Source: CAYWNA01 sp964459305 (GTDB taxonomy: Bacteria > Planctomycetota > Planctomycetia > Pirellulales > Pirellulaceae). From it: a DNA stretch of 64,000 bases. This document shows positions 46,440-55,807 of the stretch, piece after piece. Where the stretch lies: contig CAYWNA010000006.1 of NCBI GenBank assembly GCA_964459305.1, forward strand, positions 1-64,000. The letters are read 5' to 3'. The position numbers were made by a program, and so were the translations under genes. A model generated the notes under the pieces. It was not told where the DNA came from. It saw only the letters and a program-made list of their open reading frames with translations, and made no database searches. The number at the start of each line of letters is the position of its first letter. Positions within the stretch are counted from its first letter, which is position 1.

Positions 46440-48059
46440 ATGGCGGAAACACTGCAGCCGGAATGCCCGTCGCGTGTTCTGATCCTGGACGACGATGCAA
46501 GCCAGCTTGAATCGCTTTCGGCAATCCTGCGGGACGAGGGATTTGACGTTGTGGGTTGCCAGAGTGCGTCGGCCGCCGTCCAGCGCATCGGCTGCGGCGA
46601 CGTCGACGTGGCGGTCATCGACCTTCGGCTGCCCGGCGCGAACGAGCCGCAACTGCTGGACAGCCTGGCCGAGTTGGCCGACGACGTGGCGTCGATCATT
46701 CACACGGGGCACATTTCATATCATTCTGCAGAGAAGGCTGTCAGAGCCGGTGCGTTTGCCTATGTGGAGAAGGGCGACGATCCCGCGGAACTGATCGGAG
46801 AAGTTCGCCGGGCGGTTCAGGATCGGCAGCGTCGCCACACCAAGACGGCGGAGAGAGAGGTAGCGAAACGCACAATTCGGCCGGAGGAGCAACTCGGGCA
46901 TGCCCAGAAGATGGAGGCCATCGGGCAATTGGCTTCCCGTATTGGCCACGAGTTCAACAACCTGCTGTTCGGAATCCTCGGCAGTGCCGAACTGATGCTC
47001 ACAGCGCCGGAAGGCGCGCCTCCGGAGCACCTCAAGCGTCCCTTGCAGGACATCATCGAATGCGGCGAGCGCGGTGTTGCTTTGACGCGGCAGTTGCGTG
47101 AGTTTGCGGGGAAGAAAGACTCCGATGTATCGCTGTTCGATGTCAATCAAGTGGTCACCGGCCTCGAAGGCGAGCTCGGACAGGTGGCCGGCGAGCGGAT
47201 CACGCTGGAAACGGTTCTTGACTCGGACTTCTTGCCAATCCAAGCGAACCGAGCCGAAATCGAGCGAGCGATCACAAACGTGGCCAAAAACGCCTGCGAC
47301 GCGATGCCGGACGGAGGAACGCTGACGATCCGGACGGCCACGGAAGTGTTGGACACGGATCGGGTTTCTGGGAATCCACACACTCGTCCCGATCCCTATG
47401 TACGGTTGTCCGTCACCGATACGGGCTCTGGGATGACGCCGGAAACAGCCCAACGGATTTTCGAACCATTTTTCAGCACCAAGCCCGCAGGCAAAGGGAT
47501 CGGTCTGGGCCTTTCGACCGTGTTTGCCGACGTCACGCGAGGCGGCGGGTTCATCGAGGTTGAAAGCCGCCTGAATCAGGGAACGGTGTTTCGCATCTAC
47601 CTGCCTGTTGTCGAAGAGAAAGGCGTCGCAACAAATGACGACGCGGATCGTTCGGCAGAAGTATCTTTGGACGGCGACGAGACGATTCTGGTATGCGATG
47701 ACGACGGAGTTGTACTCAACTCGTCTGCTTTCATGCTTGAGAGCAGAGGATACTCTGTCATACGCGCGCGCAGCGGGCGCCAAGCACTGGAGGCGGCCGC
47801 ATCCCACGCCGGGTCAATCGAGCTGTTGTTGACCGACGTTACCATGTCCGAAATGAACGGCTGGCAACTTGCGAAGGAGCTCACCGGGCAGCGCCTCGAC
47901 ATGAAGGTCATCTTTACGTCGGGTCATGCCGCCGACGTTATCAAAGTGGGTGCGGCCGAGGGCGAGCACATCGAATTCATCGAGAAGCCTCCGATGGGCG
48001 ACACGCTGTTTCGGCGTATCCGAGAGGTATTGGACGCACCCGCGAGGCCCGCACCCTGA
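46440..48059 (+). CDS. Hybrid histidine kinase (REC-HisKA-HATPase-REC)
   Basis: 539 residues. Domain order: receiver 1 (about 12-125, acidic DDD, phospho-acceptor D61 in AVIDLRLPG), linker coiled coil, HisKA (autophosphorylation H170 in RIGHEFNNLL), HATPase_c (N-box NVAKNACDAMPDGG, G-box DTGSGM, and GKGIGLGLSTV), and receiver 2 (D466 in LLLTDVTMSEMNG). There is no membrane segment, so it is a soluble relay kinase whose input comes through the N-terminal receiver. It is followed at once (stop TGA, then GTG) by the larger sensor kinase, so the two are co-transcribed and may work as one phosphorelay. Confidence 0.9.
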   Translation: MAETLQPECPSRVLILDDDASQLESLSAILRDEGFDVVGCQSASAAVQRIGCGDVDVAVIDLRLPGANEPQLLDSLAELADDVASIIHTGHISYHSAEKAVRAGAFAYVEKGDDPAELIGEVRRAVQDRQRRHTKTAEREVAKRTIRPEEQLGHAQKMEAIGQLASRIGHEFNNLLFGILGSAELMLTAPEGAPPEHLKRPLQDIIECGERGVALTRQLREFAGKKDSDVSLFDVNQVVTGLEGELGQVAGERITLETVLDSDFLPIQANRAEIERAITNVAKNACDAMPDGGTLTIRTATEVLDTDRVSGNPHTRPDPYVRLSVTDTGSGMTPETAQRIFEPFFSTKPAGKGIGLGLSTVFADVTRGGGFIEVESRLNQGTVFRIYLPVVEEKGVATNDDADRSAEVSLDGDETILVCDDDGVVLNSSAFMLESRGYSVIRARSGRQALEAAASHAGSIELLLTDVTMSEMNGWQLAKELTGQRLDMKVIFTSGHAADVIKVGAAEGEHIEFIEKPPMGDTLFRRIREVLDAPARPAP

Positions 48060-51000
48060 GTGACAGAATTCTTGTCGTTGACGACTCAGAAGCAATTCGA
48101 CGTGAACAACAACTCTTCCGAAGCAACCCGATTTTGGAAGCGGTCACTGAACCCGAATCGATATATCCTTCTCCTCGCGGCGGCGTGGACGCTGGCCGTC
48201 AGTGTCTCGTTGACATGGAGTTACTTCCACGAGCGGGATTCGGCGCGCCAGACGGCGAGCGTGGCCGCCAGGAGAGAATTCGCCAAGGACGTCATCTATC
48301 GCCGCTGGAACGCCGGGCACGGGGGCGTCTATGTTCCGGTGTCCGAATCGACCCCGCCGAACCCGTATCTGGCGCATGTGGAGGAGCGCGAAATTGAGAC
48401 CCCTTCGGGCCGGCGGCTGACGTTGGTCAATCCGGCCTACATGACGCGCCAGGTCCACGAGTTGGGTTCCGAGACTGCGGGCGTACGCGGACACATTACG
48501 AGCTTCGACCCGATCCGTCCGGCCAACGCTCCGGACGCTTGGGAGAAACGAGCCCTGGAGACTTTCGAAAGGGGCGAACGGGAATTCTCCTCTGTTGAAA
48601 TGTTTGACGGCGAGGCGCACTTGCGCCTGATGCGTCCGTTGACGACGGAGAAGGGGTGCCTGAAGTGCCACGCCGAACAGGGCTACAAGGAGGGCGACGT
48701 GCGCGGCGGCATCAGCGTGTCGATGCCGATGGCCCCGTACGCAGAAATCGCGCGGGAAAACATGACCATCATCGGCGTCGGTCATGTCGCGTTGTGGCTG
48801 CTGGGCCTTGCATCGCTGGTCTTCGGCACTCGCCATATCCAGCAGCATGCACGTGAGCGCGATCGGGCCCATGAAGCGCTGCGGGTGAGCGAGGAAAGAT
48901 TTCGGTTTCTGGCCGAGAATATGGCCGATATCGTCTGGACGCTCGATTTGGATTTCAGGACCACCTATGTGAGCCCCTCCATCAAGAAGGTGCTTGGGTT
49001 CACGCCCGAAGAGCGGAAGTTGCAGACACTGGAAGAAATGGTCACGCCCGAGTCTCTTCAGCGTCTCACGGCGATGTTTCTGGAAGAGCTTCGGCGCGAT
49101 GCGGAGCAGGATATTGATCCGGAAAGACACGTTACCGTCGAGGTAGAGTACTATCACGCTGGGGGTCACACCGTCTGGCTGGAAAACAGCGTGAAACCGC
49201 TCAGGGATAACGCCGGCGAATTTGCTGGCATGTATGGCTCCTCTCGTGACATCACCAATCGCAAGCGGACCGAGGAGAGAATCGAAGGGCTGAACCGTCT
49301 CAATGAAGACCTGCTCGGCTCCGGTTCGTTGGCCGAGAAGATGAAACGTATCACGGATGGCGTGGTCGACATCCTGGGCGCCGACTTCGCCCGCATCTGG
49401 CTCACCAAGCAGGGGGACATGTGCGACTCCGGTTGCATGCATGCCAAGCTCAGCGAGGGACCGCACGTCTGTCGTGACCGGAATAGATGTCTTTACTTGG
49501 TGGCCAGTTCGGGACGCTACACCCACATCGACGGCGAGACCCATCGGCGGGTACCCTTCGGCTGCTACAAGATTGGACGCGTTGCGGCCGCCAATGAGCC
49601 CGGGTTCCTCACCAACGATGTCGCGCACGACCCGCGCGTCCATAACCATGACTGGGCACGGGAACTCGGCTTGGTATCGTTTGCGGGCTATCGCCTGGTG
49701 TCGCACGAGGAGTCGCCGATTGGGGTCCTCGCGCTCTTCAGCAAACAGGCGCTCTCCCCGAGCGAGGAGGCCCTGTTGCAGACAATTGCCAGCACGGCTT
49801 CGGAAGTGATCCTAGCCAGCAAGTCCGTGGAGGCGCTGCGCGAGAGCGAGCAGCATTTTCGAGATCTGGCTGAACTGCTGCCGCAAACGGTATGCGAAGT
49901 GGATCTTGAGGGACGACTGACGTTCGTGAACCGAAACGCGTTTGAAATGTTCGGATACTCGCAGGAAGATCTGGAAGCGGGACTGAGCAACCTGGACATG
50001 CTGGCTCCGGAAGATCGCGAGCGGGCACGCCGGAACATGGAGTGCATTGTTGGCGGGGAAAACTCGGGGGGAAATGAGTACGTCGCCCAGCGAAAAGATG
50101 GAAGCCGGTTCCCCATCGTGATCTACAGTGCACCGATCGTGCGGCAGAACAGGCCGGCCGGGTTGCGAGGGATCATCGTCGACATCACCGATCGCAAGCG
50201 GGCCGAGGAGGCGCTGCGGGTGTCAGAGGAACGCTTTCAACAAGTGGCAGCAAATGCCCTGGAGTGGATATGGGAAGTAGGCGCCGACGGTCTCTACACC
50301 TATGCAAGTCCGCCAGTGAAGAAGATTCTTGGTTACAGACCCGCGGAACTCGTTGCAAAGAAACACTTCTACGACCTCTTCCATTCTGAAGACCGGGAGG
50401 AGCTAAAAACAGCAGCGTTTGAAGTGTTCGCCCAAAAGCAGTCTTTTCGTGAGTTCACTAACCGGAATATGCACAAGGATGGTCACACAGTCTGGCTCTC
50501 GACAAGCGGAGTTCCCATCCTCCGTGACGACGGGACCTTTCTCGGATACAGAGGCGCGGACACCGACATCACCGACCGCAAGCGGCTGGAGGAGGAGAAA
50601 CTGGCGCTCGAGCGGCAGGTGCAGCACGCGCAGAAACTCGAAAGCCTGGGCGTGCTGGCCGGCGGCATCGCCCACGACTTCAACAACTTGCTGATGGCCA
50701 TCCTGGGCAATGCGGACCTGGCGCTGCACGAACTCTCGCCCATGTCGCCGGCGCGCGGCAACCTCCAGGCAATCGAGGAGGCATCCAAGCGCGCCGCGGA
50801 TCTAGCCAAACAGATGCTCGCCTACTCGGGCAAAGGCCGATTCGTCGTCGAGCCCATCGATGTCGGGGAACTCGTCGAGGAGACTGCGCACCTGCTCGAA
50901 GTCTCGATTTCCAAGAAAGCCGTGCTCAAATACCAGCTTGCCGAAAATCTGCCCACCTTCGACGGCGACGTCACGCAAATCCGCCAGGTTGTCATGAACC

Positions 51001-51803
51001 TGATCACCAACGCCTCGGAAGCCATCGGCGAGCGGAGCGGCGTCATCGCCCTGTCGACCGGCGCGATGGACTGCGACCGCGCCTATCTCGATGATATCAA
51101 CGAGGTCCTGCGAGCCAGCTTGGACGAACCGTTGCCCGCAGGCATCTACACGTATTTCGAAGTGGCCGACACGGGTTACGGCATGGACGCCGACACCATC
51201 GATAAGATCTTCGATCCGTTTTTCACGACCAAGTTCGCGGGGCGCGGCCTGGGCATGTCCGCTGTCTTGGGCATCGTGCGCGGCCACAAGGGCGCGCTCA
51301 AGATCCACAGCCAGCTCGGCAAGGGCACGACGTTCAAGGTCCTTTTCCCCGCGAATGAACTGCCCGATGGCGGTATCGCGATCCGTGGGAAGGACGATGC
51401 CGAGGGGAAAGACTGGCGCGGGAGCGGAAGCGTCCTGCTTGCCGACGATGAGGAGGTGGTCTGCGCCGTGGGCAAGCAGATGCTCGAGCGATTGGGCTTT
51501 AGCGTCCTGACAGCGCCCGACGGGCGCGAAGCGCTGAAGGTGTTCGGCGAACACGCCGACGAGATCGTCTGCGTGTTGCTGGACCTGACCATGCCGCACT
51601 TGGACGGCGAAGAGACTTTCCGCGAGATGCGGCGTCTCTATCCCGGCGTCCGGGTCATCCTTTGCAGCGGCTACAACGAGCAGGATGCGACTCAGCGGTT
51701 CGCCGGCAAAGGCCTGGCCGCCTTCATTCAAAAGCCCTTTAATTTGGCCGGGCTGAAGGAGAAACTGATGGCCGCGTTGGCGGCGGGCGAGGGCGAACCA
51801 TAG
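48060..51803 (+). CDS. Membrane hybrid sensor kinase with heme-binding CxxCH and cysteine-rich GAF domain
   Basis: 1247 residues from GTG 48060; a later GTG is possible because the first 15 residues are not typical. TM1 (ILLLAAAWTLAVSVSLTW) and TM2 (VALWLLGLASLVFGT) enclose a DUF3365/Tll0287-like sensor with a CxxCH at C200-C203-H204 (KGCLKCHAEQGY), a covalent heme candidate. Then PAS (about 275-400), GAF (about 425-575) with five cysteines (C455, C459, C471, C477, C501), PAS (about 595-715), PAS (about 720-845), HisKA with H872 (GGIAHDFNNLL), HATPase_c, and a C-terminal receiver with D1175 (LLDLTMPHLDG). It likely senses redox, NO/O2 or metal state outside the cytoplasm and passes phosphate to partners such as the REC-only protein. 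A decayed copy of its N-terminal part lies at 51847-52552. Confidence 0.9.
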   Translation: MTEFLSLTTQKQFDVNNNSSEATRFWKRSLNPNRYILLLAAAWTLAVSVSLTWSYFHERDSARQTASVAARREFAKDVIYRRWNAGHGGVYVPVSESTPPNPYLAHVEEREIETPSGRRLTLVNPAYMTRQVHELGSETAGVRGHITSFDPIRPANAPDAWEKRALETFERGEREFSSVEMFDGEAHLRLMRPLTTEKGCLKCHAEQGYKEGDVRGGISVSMPMAPYAEIARENMTIIGVGHVALWLLGLASLVFGTRHIQQHARERDRAHEALRVSEERFRFLAENMADIVWTLDLDFRTTYVSPSIKKVLGFTPEERKLQTLEEMVTPESLQRLTAMFLEELRRDAEQDIDPERHVTVEVEYYHAGGHTVWLENSVKPLRDNAGEFAGMYGSSRDITNRKRTEERIEGLNRLNEDLLGSGSLAEKMKRITDGVVDILGADFARIWLTKQGDMCDSGCMHAKLSEGPHVCRDRNRCLYLVASSGRYTHIDGETHRRVPFGCYKIGRVAAANEPGFLTNDVAHDPRVHNHDWARELGLVSFAGYRLVSHEESPIGVLALFSKQALSPSEEALLQTIASTASEVILASKSVEALRESEQHFRDLAELLPQTVCEVDLEGRLTFVNRNAFEMFGYSQEDLEAGLSNLDMLAPEDRERARRNMECIVGGENSGGNEYVAQRKDGSRFPIVIYSAPIVRQNRPAGLRGIIVDITDRKRAEEALRVSEERFQQVAANALEWIWEVGADGLYTYASPPVKKILGYRPAELVAKKHFYDLFHSEDREELKTAAFEVFAQKQSFREFTNRNMHKDGHTVWLSTSGVPILRDDGTFLGYRGADTDITDRKRLEEEKLALERQVQHAQKLESLGVLAGGIAHDFNNLLMAILGNADLALHELSPMSPARGNLQAIEEASKRAADLAKQMLAYSGKGRFVVEPIDVGELVEETAHLLEVSISKKAVLKYQLAENLPTFDGDVTQIRQVVMNLITNASEAIGERSGVIALSTGAMDCDRAYLDDINEVLRASLDEPLPAGIYTYFEVADTGYGMDADTIDKIFDPFFTTKFAGRGLGMSAVLGIVRGHKGALKIHSQLGKGTTFKVLFPANELPDGGIAIRGKDDAEGKDWRGSGSVLLADDEEVVCAVGKQMLERLGFSVLTAPDGREALKVFGEHADEIVCVLLDLTMPHLDGEETFREMRRLYPGVRVILCSGYNEQDATQRFAGKGLAAFIQKPFNLAGLKEKLMAALAAGEGEP

Positions 51804-51846
51804 AGATTCGTGAAGGCGGCGATGACACCGCCGAAAAGAGGTCAAC

Positions 51847-52552
51847 GTGGACAGCATTTCTTCCGAAGCGAGCCAATCTTGGAGGGGGTCATTGGAGCTG
51901 AAGCGATATACTCTTCTGCTTGCGGTGGTGTGGACGGTGGCCGTGGGCGTCTCGCTGGCGTGGAATTACCGCGACGAGCAGGATGCCGCGAGCCAGGCGG
52001 CGACCGTGGCCGCCAGGGAGCAATTCGCCAAGGACGACGGAAAAGGGGTGCCTCAAGTGCCACGCCGATCAGGGTTACAGGGAGGGCGACGTGCGCGGTG
52101 GGATCAGCGTGTCGATGCCGATGGCCCCGTACGCGGCAATCTCGCAGAGACGAATGAACGTCATTGGCGTCGGCCACGGCGCATTGTGGCTGCTGGGCCT
52201 CGCAGCGCTGGGCTTCGGCACTCGCCACGTCCAACGGCGTGCGCGTGAACTCGACTTGGCCGAGGAGGCGACCAGCAAGGCGCAAGGAGCCGCTCCTGGA
52301 CCAACAGCATCACGAAACCGAACGCGTGGAAGCAAGGTTGGCCAAAGTGCGCGACGAATTGGTCCGTACCAGCCGGCTGGCAGCCATCGGCCAGGTAGCG
52401 GCCAGCATCGCCCACGACCTGCGCAACCCTCTCGGAGCGGCCGGAAATGCATGCTATTTTTGAAACGATACGAGTCGGGTGACCGGGCACAACGGGACGA
52501 ATACCTTGACATCATCGACAAGGAGCTTCAGAGCGCGCACCGTGTGCATCCA
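51847..52552 (+). pseudogene. Decayed copy of the CxxCH sensor kinase
   Basis: GTG 51847 opens with MDSISSEASQSWRGSLELKR and a TM helix very close to the upstream kinase. At about 52033-52040 the text jumps (REQFAKD to EKGCLKCHADQGY), skipping about 350 bases that in the intact copy (48291-48644) encode the middle of the sensor, and moves to another frame. TM2 and a coiled coil follow. Then HisKA sense appears in yet another frame (ASIAHDLRNPLGA near 52400), and a single-base loss in a T-run near 52456-52462 breaks it again, leaving LKRYESGDRAQRDEYLDIID. No ATPase domain follows. It is non-functional: an internal deletion, at least two frameshifts and loss of the C-terminus. A 48-base gap to 52604 shows nothing. 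Confidence 0.85.
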
Positions 52553-52603
52553 TGATAATGTGATTGGCAAACGCGAACATCACGAATGTGAGAGGGTAGT
52601 CTA

Positions 52604-54325
52604 ATGAGACGGATGACGATGCGAGTCAGATCACACTCGCTCGCAGTAGTGACGGCCGGGATCGCTTTGAACGTACTCGCGATGACCGCCGAGGCCTGGC
52701 AGCCGGATGAGTTTCCGATCGGCTATTGGCTCGGTCCGCCAGCGGCCTTCAATCGGTTGAAGACGTGGCAGACGGTCAAGGACGGCAACTTCACTCTCTG
52801 TGGGCCGGCCGGAGGCTACTCCGTTGCGGAGAACCGTCGAATGCTCGACTTCTGCCAGCAGGTCGGACTCAAAGCGATGGTGGTGGACGGCCGGATCAAC
52901 TGGAAGATGTTGGCGAACGACGATTGGCAGAAGACAATCGCCGAGATTGTCGCCGACTACGGATCGCACTCGGCGCTGTTCGGCTACTATCTTCAAGATG
53001 AACCAAACTACGCGCAATTCCGCACGCTGGGCCAGATGAATGCTGAGTTTCTGCGTTGTGACCCAAAGCACTTGCCGTACATCAATCTCTTTCCCACCTA
53101 CGCGTCCACCAAGCAACTGGGCACGCCGACTTATTCCGACCACTTGGACAAGTACCTGAGTATCGTCAGACCCGCAGTCCTCAGCTACGACCACTATTGC
53201 CTGCTTCGAGACGGACGCGACCGACCGGACTATTTTGAGAACCTGGCGCTGATTCGCGAATACGGCCAGCGTTACGGCACGCCGTCGTGGAATATCATCC
53301 TTTCAGCGCCGCACTTGGCCTATCGCGATCCCACCGCCGGCGAAATGCGGTGGCAAGTCTACACGTCTCTGGCCTACGGCATGAAGGGAATCATGTGGTT
53401 CACCTACTGGACCTTGCCGGCCTGGGGAGAGGATGGCGGGACCGCCATTGTCGACAGCGAGGGCAAACCAGCACGACTCTACCCGATCGTCCAACAATTG
53501 AACGGCGAGACCAAAGTGCTGGGACGCACATTACTGCGACTGACGTCCACCGGGGTATTCCACACCGGGGATACGCCACGTGGCTGTCGACGACTGGGCG
53601 ACGACGCAGTGTTGCAGGCTCCCGCCGACGTGCCGCTGGTGATCGGTTTCTTCCGTGATGACCACGGCGTGGAGTACGCCATGGTCGTCAATCGCGACCA
53701 TGCCAAGTCGGTGGAGTTTCCACTGACGTTTCTCCCGCATGTGGTATCCGTGGCAGAAATCAGCGCAGCCGACGGTACCGCGCGACCGCTCACGTTGTCG
53801 AAACAGCAGGTGAAGCTGCGACTGGCGGCGGGCGATGGCAGGCTGCTCAAACTGACGACCTCGTTCCAGTACCCCGAGCCGCCCAAGCCGCTGGATGTCA
53901 TCGACTTCCAATTTGGCCGAGAAAACGATCTGGAGGGCTGGGACGGCTTTCATTCGTTGACCGGGGCACAGACAAGAGAGGGCGTGCTGTCGATGACGGT
54001 CACGGGTGCGGACCCGTTCTTCCACCGCACGTACCTGCGAATTGCACCCGCCTCGTACACCAAAGTAAAAGTTCGCATAAAATTGCCGCCGTGCAACACA
54101 GAGGGCCAGTTGTTTTGGACGACCAACGAGGAACCTGATTTCGACGACGACAAGTATTTGAATTTCCCCGTAACGCCGGACGGCCAGTGGCATGAATACG
54201 AAATCCCCGTAGCCACACACGCCAAGTGGCAAGGCAGAGCCATCCGCGCCGTCCGCCTGGACCCCACGACAGGCGGTGCAGAACCAGGAAGCAAGATCGA
54301 AATCGACTGGATCGTCGGCGAATAG
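52604..54325 (+). CDS. Secreted TIM-barrel glycosidase-like protein
   Basis: 573 residues with signal peptide 1-31 (LAVVTAGIALNVLAMTAEA). The barrel part (about 35-330) has FPIGYWLGPPAAF, a GYYLQDEPNYAQ strand with candidate catalytic Glu (D-E-P), LSYDHYCLLRDGRD, and GIMWFTYWTLPAWG. Such sets are seen in GH-A-clan proteins and poorly characterised planctomycete hydrolases. Residues 420-573 form a beta-sandwich (FHRTYLRIAPASYTKVKVRI, FPVTPDGQWHEYEIPVATHA) that may bind carbohydrate. It is a single gene; 54326-54384 is empty. Function is inferred from fold only. Confidence 0.65.
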   Translation: MRRMTMRVRSHSLAVVTAGIALNVLAMTAEAWQPDEFPIGYWLGPPAAFNRLKTWQTVKDGNFTLCGPAGGYSVAENRRMLDFCQQVGLKAMVVDGRINWKMLANDDWQKTIAEIVADYGSHSALFGYYLQDEPNYAQFRTLGQMNAEFLRCDPKHLPYINLFPTYASTKQLGTPTYSDHLDKYLSIVRPAVLSYDHYCLLRDGRDRPDYFENLALIREYGQRYGTPSWNIILSAPHLAYRDPTAGEMRWQVYTSLAYGMKGIMWFTYWTLPAWGEDGGTAIVDSEGKPARLYPIVQQLNGETKVLGRTLLRLTSTGVFHTGDTPRGCRRLGDDAVLQAPADVPLVIGFFRDDHGVEYAMVVNRDHAKSVEFPLTFLPHVVSVAEISAADGTARPLTLSKQQVKLRLAAGDGRLLKLTTSFQYPEPPKPLDVIDFQFGRENDLEGWDGFHSLTGAQTREGVLSMTVTGADPFFHRTYLRIAPASYTKVKVRIKLPPCNTEGQLFWTTNEEPDFDDDKYLNFPVTPDGQWHEYEIPVATHAKWQGRAIRAVRLDPTTGGAEPGSKIEIDWIVGE

Positions 54326-54384
54326 TCGCCCAAACCCCCGTGGTGTGCGGCCGACCTGCCTAGCTGTCATCAAGGAGTAATCCC

Positions 54385-54471
54385 GTGCAACGGACAACAC
54401 TTGCCACGATCGGCATTGCCGCTGTAATGACCGCCTTGAAATGGTCGTACGATGCAAAATCAGGCGGATAA
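54385..54471 (+). pseudogene. Signal-peptide stub of a lost gene
   Basis: GTG 54385 has AAGGAG upstream and encodes only 28 residues (MQRTTLATIGIAAVMTALKW..., then TAA), a leader-like helix with no mature domain. In the following 100 bases, short patches in several frames look like coding remains, but none can be named. It looks like the 5' end of a secreted-protein gene whose body was deleted. Low confidence because short chance ORFs with a ribosome site occur. Confidence 0.3.
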
Positions 54472-54580
54472 ACGCGATTCGTAAACGTCAGGCGGAACGG
54501 AGACATTGACGGCGAGTGATTCGCAGGACGATATGCGAACGGAATGAGCACAAGAAGCCTCACCCCAAAGGAGTTCGATC

Positions 54581-55672
54581 ATGATGATGTACCGAATGGT
54601 CTCTTCTTTTTCGGCTGCCTGTCTGTTGCTCGGTTCAGCGACCGTCGGACTCACGGCCCCGCCGATTGAAGTCGATCACAGTGTGTCCTTTCATGTCGAG
54701 TTGACTGCCGCATCGCCGATGGGTGAAGCCAGCATCCGCGAACACGCCATCGCCTGGCACCCCGCCAAGGAGAAGTACTACCTGGTTGCCGATGTCATCC
54801 CGCTCGACAGCCCCCACCATCCGAACACTTACAACACCGAACTGCATCTCTGGTCGAGCGGCGATCTCGCCGATTGGAAGTATCACGGCGTCGCTGTTGA
54901 GAAAGGGGAACCGGGGACTTCGTACGGCGGTTACGGCGTCGCCAGTCCGGCCGGGATGGCGTTTTCCCGTGGCCGGCTCTACGTACCCTTTAGTGCGCGG
55001 CACACGTCCCGTTTCGACAAACGGAGTATCGGACTGGCGGTCTCCGGAAGCGATCCCGAAAAGCTTCCCTGGGCGAAGACCACCAGTCCCGTCAGCGATC
55101 TTCCCGGCGAAGATGACGATCCGGCCCTGCTCGTGATGCCCGGCGACGATTCCCTGCACTTGTACCACCGCAGGACTGGACCGGGAGGCTACAGAATCGT
55201 TCACACGGCATCGAAAACTCCGACCGACTCCGACACCTGGCCAGCCGCCCAAGCCATCACACCTCGCCCTCAAGAGGTCCGCGCACAGGAACTGACCGGC
55301 GTCTTCGTAGCGAACGGAAAAGTCCACCTACTGGTCATCGAACACCTGGTTGCCGGAGGCATGCGGATCGCGCATCTGGTGTCCGACACACCGGACGGTC
55401 CGTTCAATCCAACCGACCCAAACCAGCGTTACTTGCCGCCGGATGCACAACCTCGACAGCTCGCGTACGGCGGCCACATCACGCCGGTTGTGAAAGACGG
55501 AACGCCTGTCGCGTTCTTCTGGACCGCTCCGCAACAAGGCAGACGATATGGCTTACGGGGGCACCCAGTCCGTGCATCGTTCGATCGGCACAGTGGTATT
55601 CCCAAGACGCCTCGTTTCAGGCGTCCGAACAACTCACGCAACAAGGCTGGCTCTCCCGTCTGTTTGCCTTGA
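54581..55672 (+). CDS. Secreted five-bladed propeller (GH43/62-like) protein
   Basis: 363 residues from ATG 54581 (AAGGAG seven bases before). Signal peptide 1-26. The body reads as a five-bladed beta-propeller of the GH43/GH32 type: EHAIAWHPAKEKYYLVADV, TELHLWSSGDLADWKYHG, GVASPAGMAFSRGRLYVPF, DDDPALLVMPGDDSLHLY, QELTGVFVANGKVHLLVIE, and YGGHITPVVKDGTPVAFFW. The charged residues are in suitable places for inverting glycosidases. The last ~40 residues (from about 55560) are basic and Pro-rich and run over a small hairpin (GACGCCT at 55606-55612 with AGGCGTC at 55619-55625). The true C-terminus was probably lost or replaced. Arabinan/xylan-type activity is only a guess. Confidence 0.6.
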   Translation: MMMYRMVSSFSAACLLLGSATVGLTAPPIEVDHSVSFHVELTAASPMGEASIREHAIAWHPAKEKYYLVADVIPLDSPHHPNTYNTELHLWSSGDLADWKYHGVAVEKGEPGTSYGGYGVASPAGMAFSRGRLYVPFSARHTSRFDKRSIGLAVSGSDPEKLPWAKTTSPVSDLPGEDDDPALLVMPGDDSLHLYHRRTGPGGYRIVHTASKTPTDSDTWPAAQAITPRPQEVRAQELTGVFVANGKVHLLVIEHLVAGGMRIAHLVSDTPDGPFNPTDPNQRYLPPDAQPRQLAYGGHITPVVKDGTPVAFFWTAPQQGRRYGLRGHPVRASFDRHSGIPKTPRFRRPNNSRNKAGSPVCLP

Positions 55673-55807
55673 TACGTCCCCATCGCCTCTGCACGCCGCA
55701 ACTCTTGACGCTGGAGTGCCTTGAAGCTAGTTTTCACCTTTGATCGTGACATTCAGGCCGGGGGCCGATAGCCAATTCGCGCAGGATGCCCGCAATAGAA
55801 ACGGAAA

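Noticed and set aside
48144..49706. 520-codon minus-strand ORF inside the sensor kinase gene
   Set aside because: The plus-strand frame shows heme, PAS and GAF domains; the antisense frame is a codon-bias shadow.
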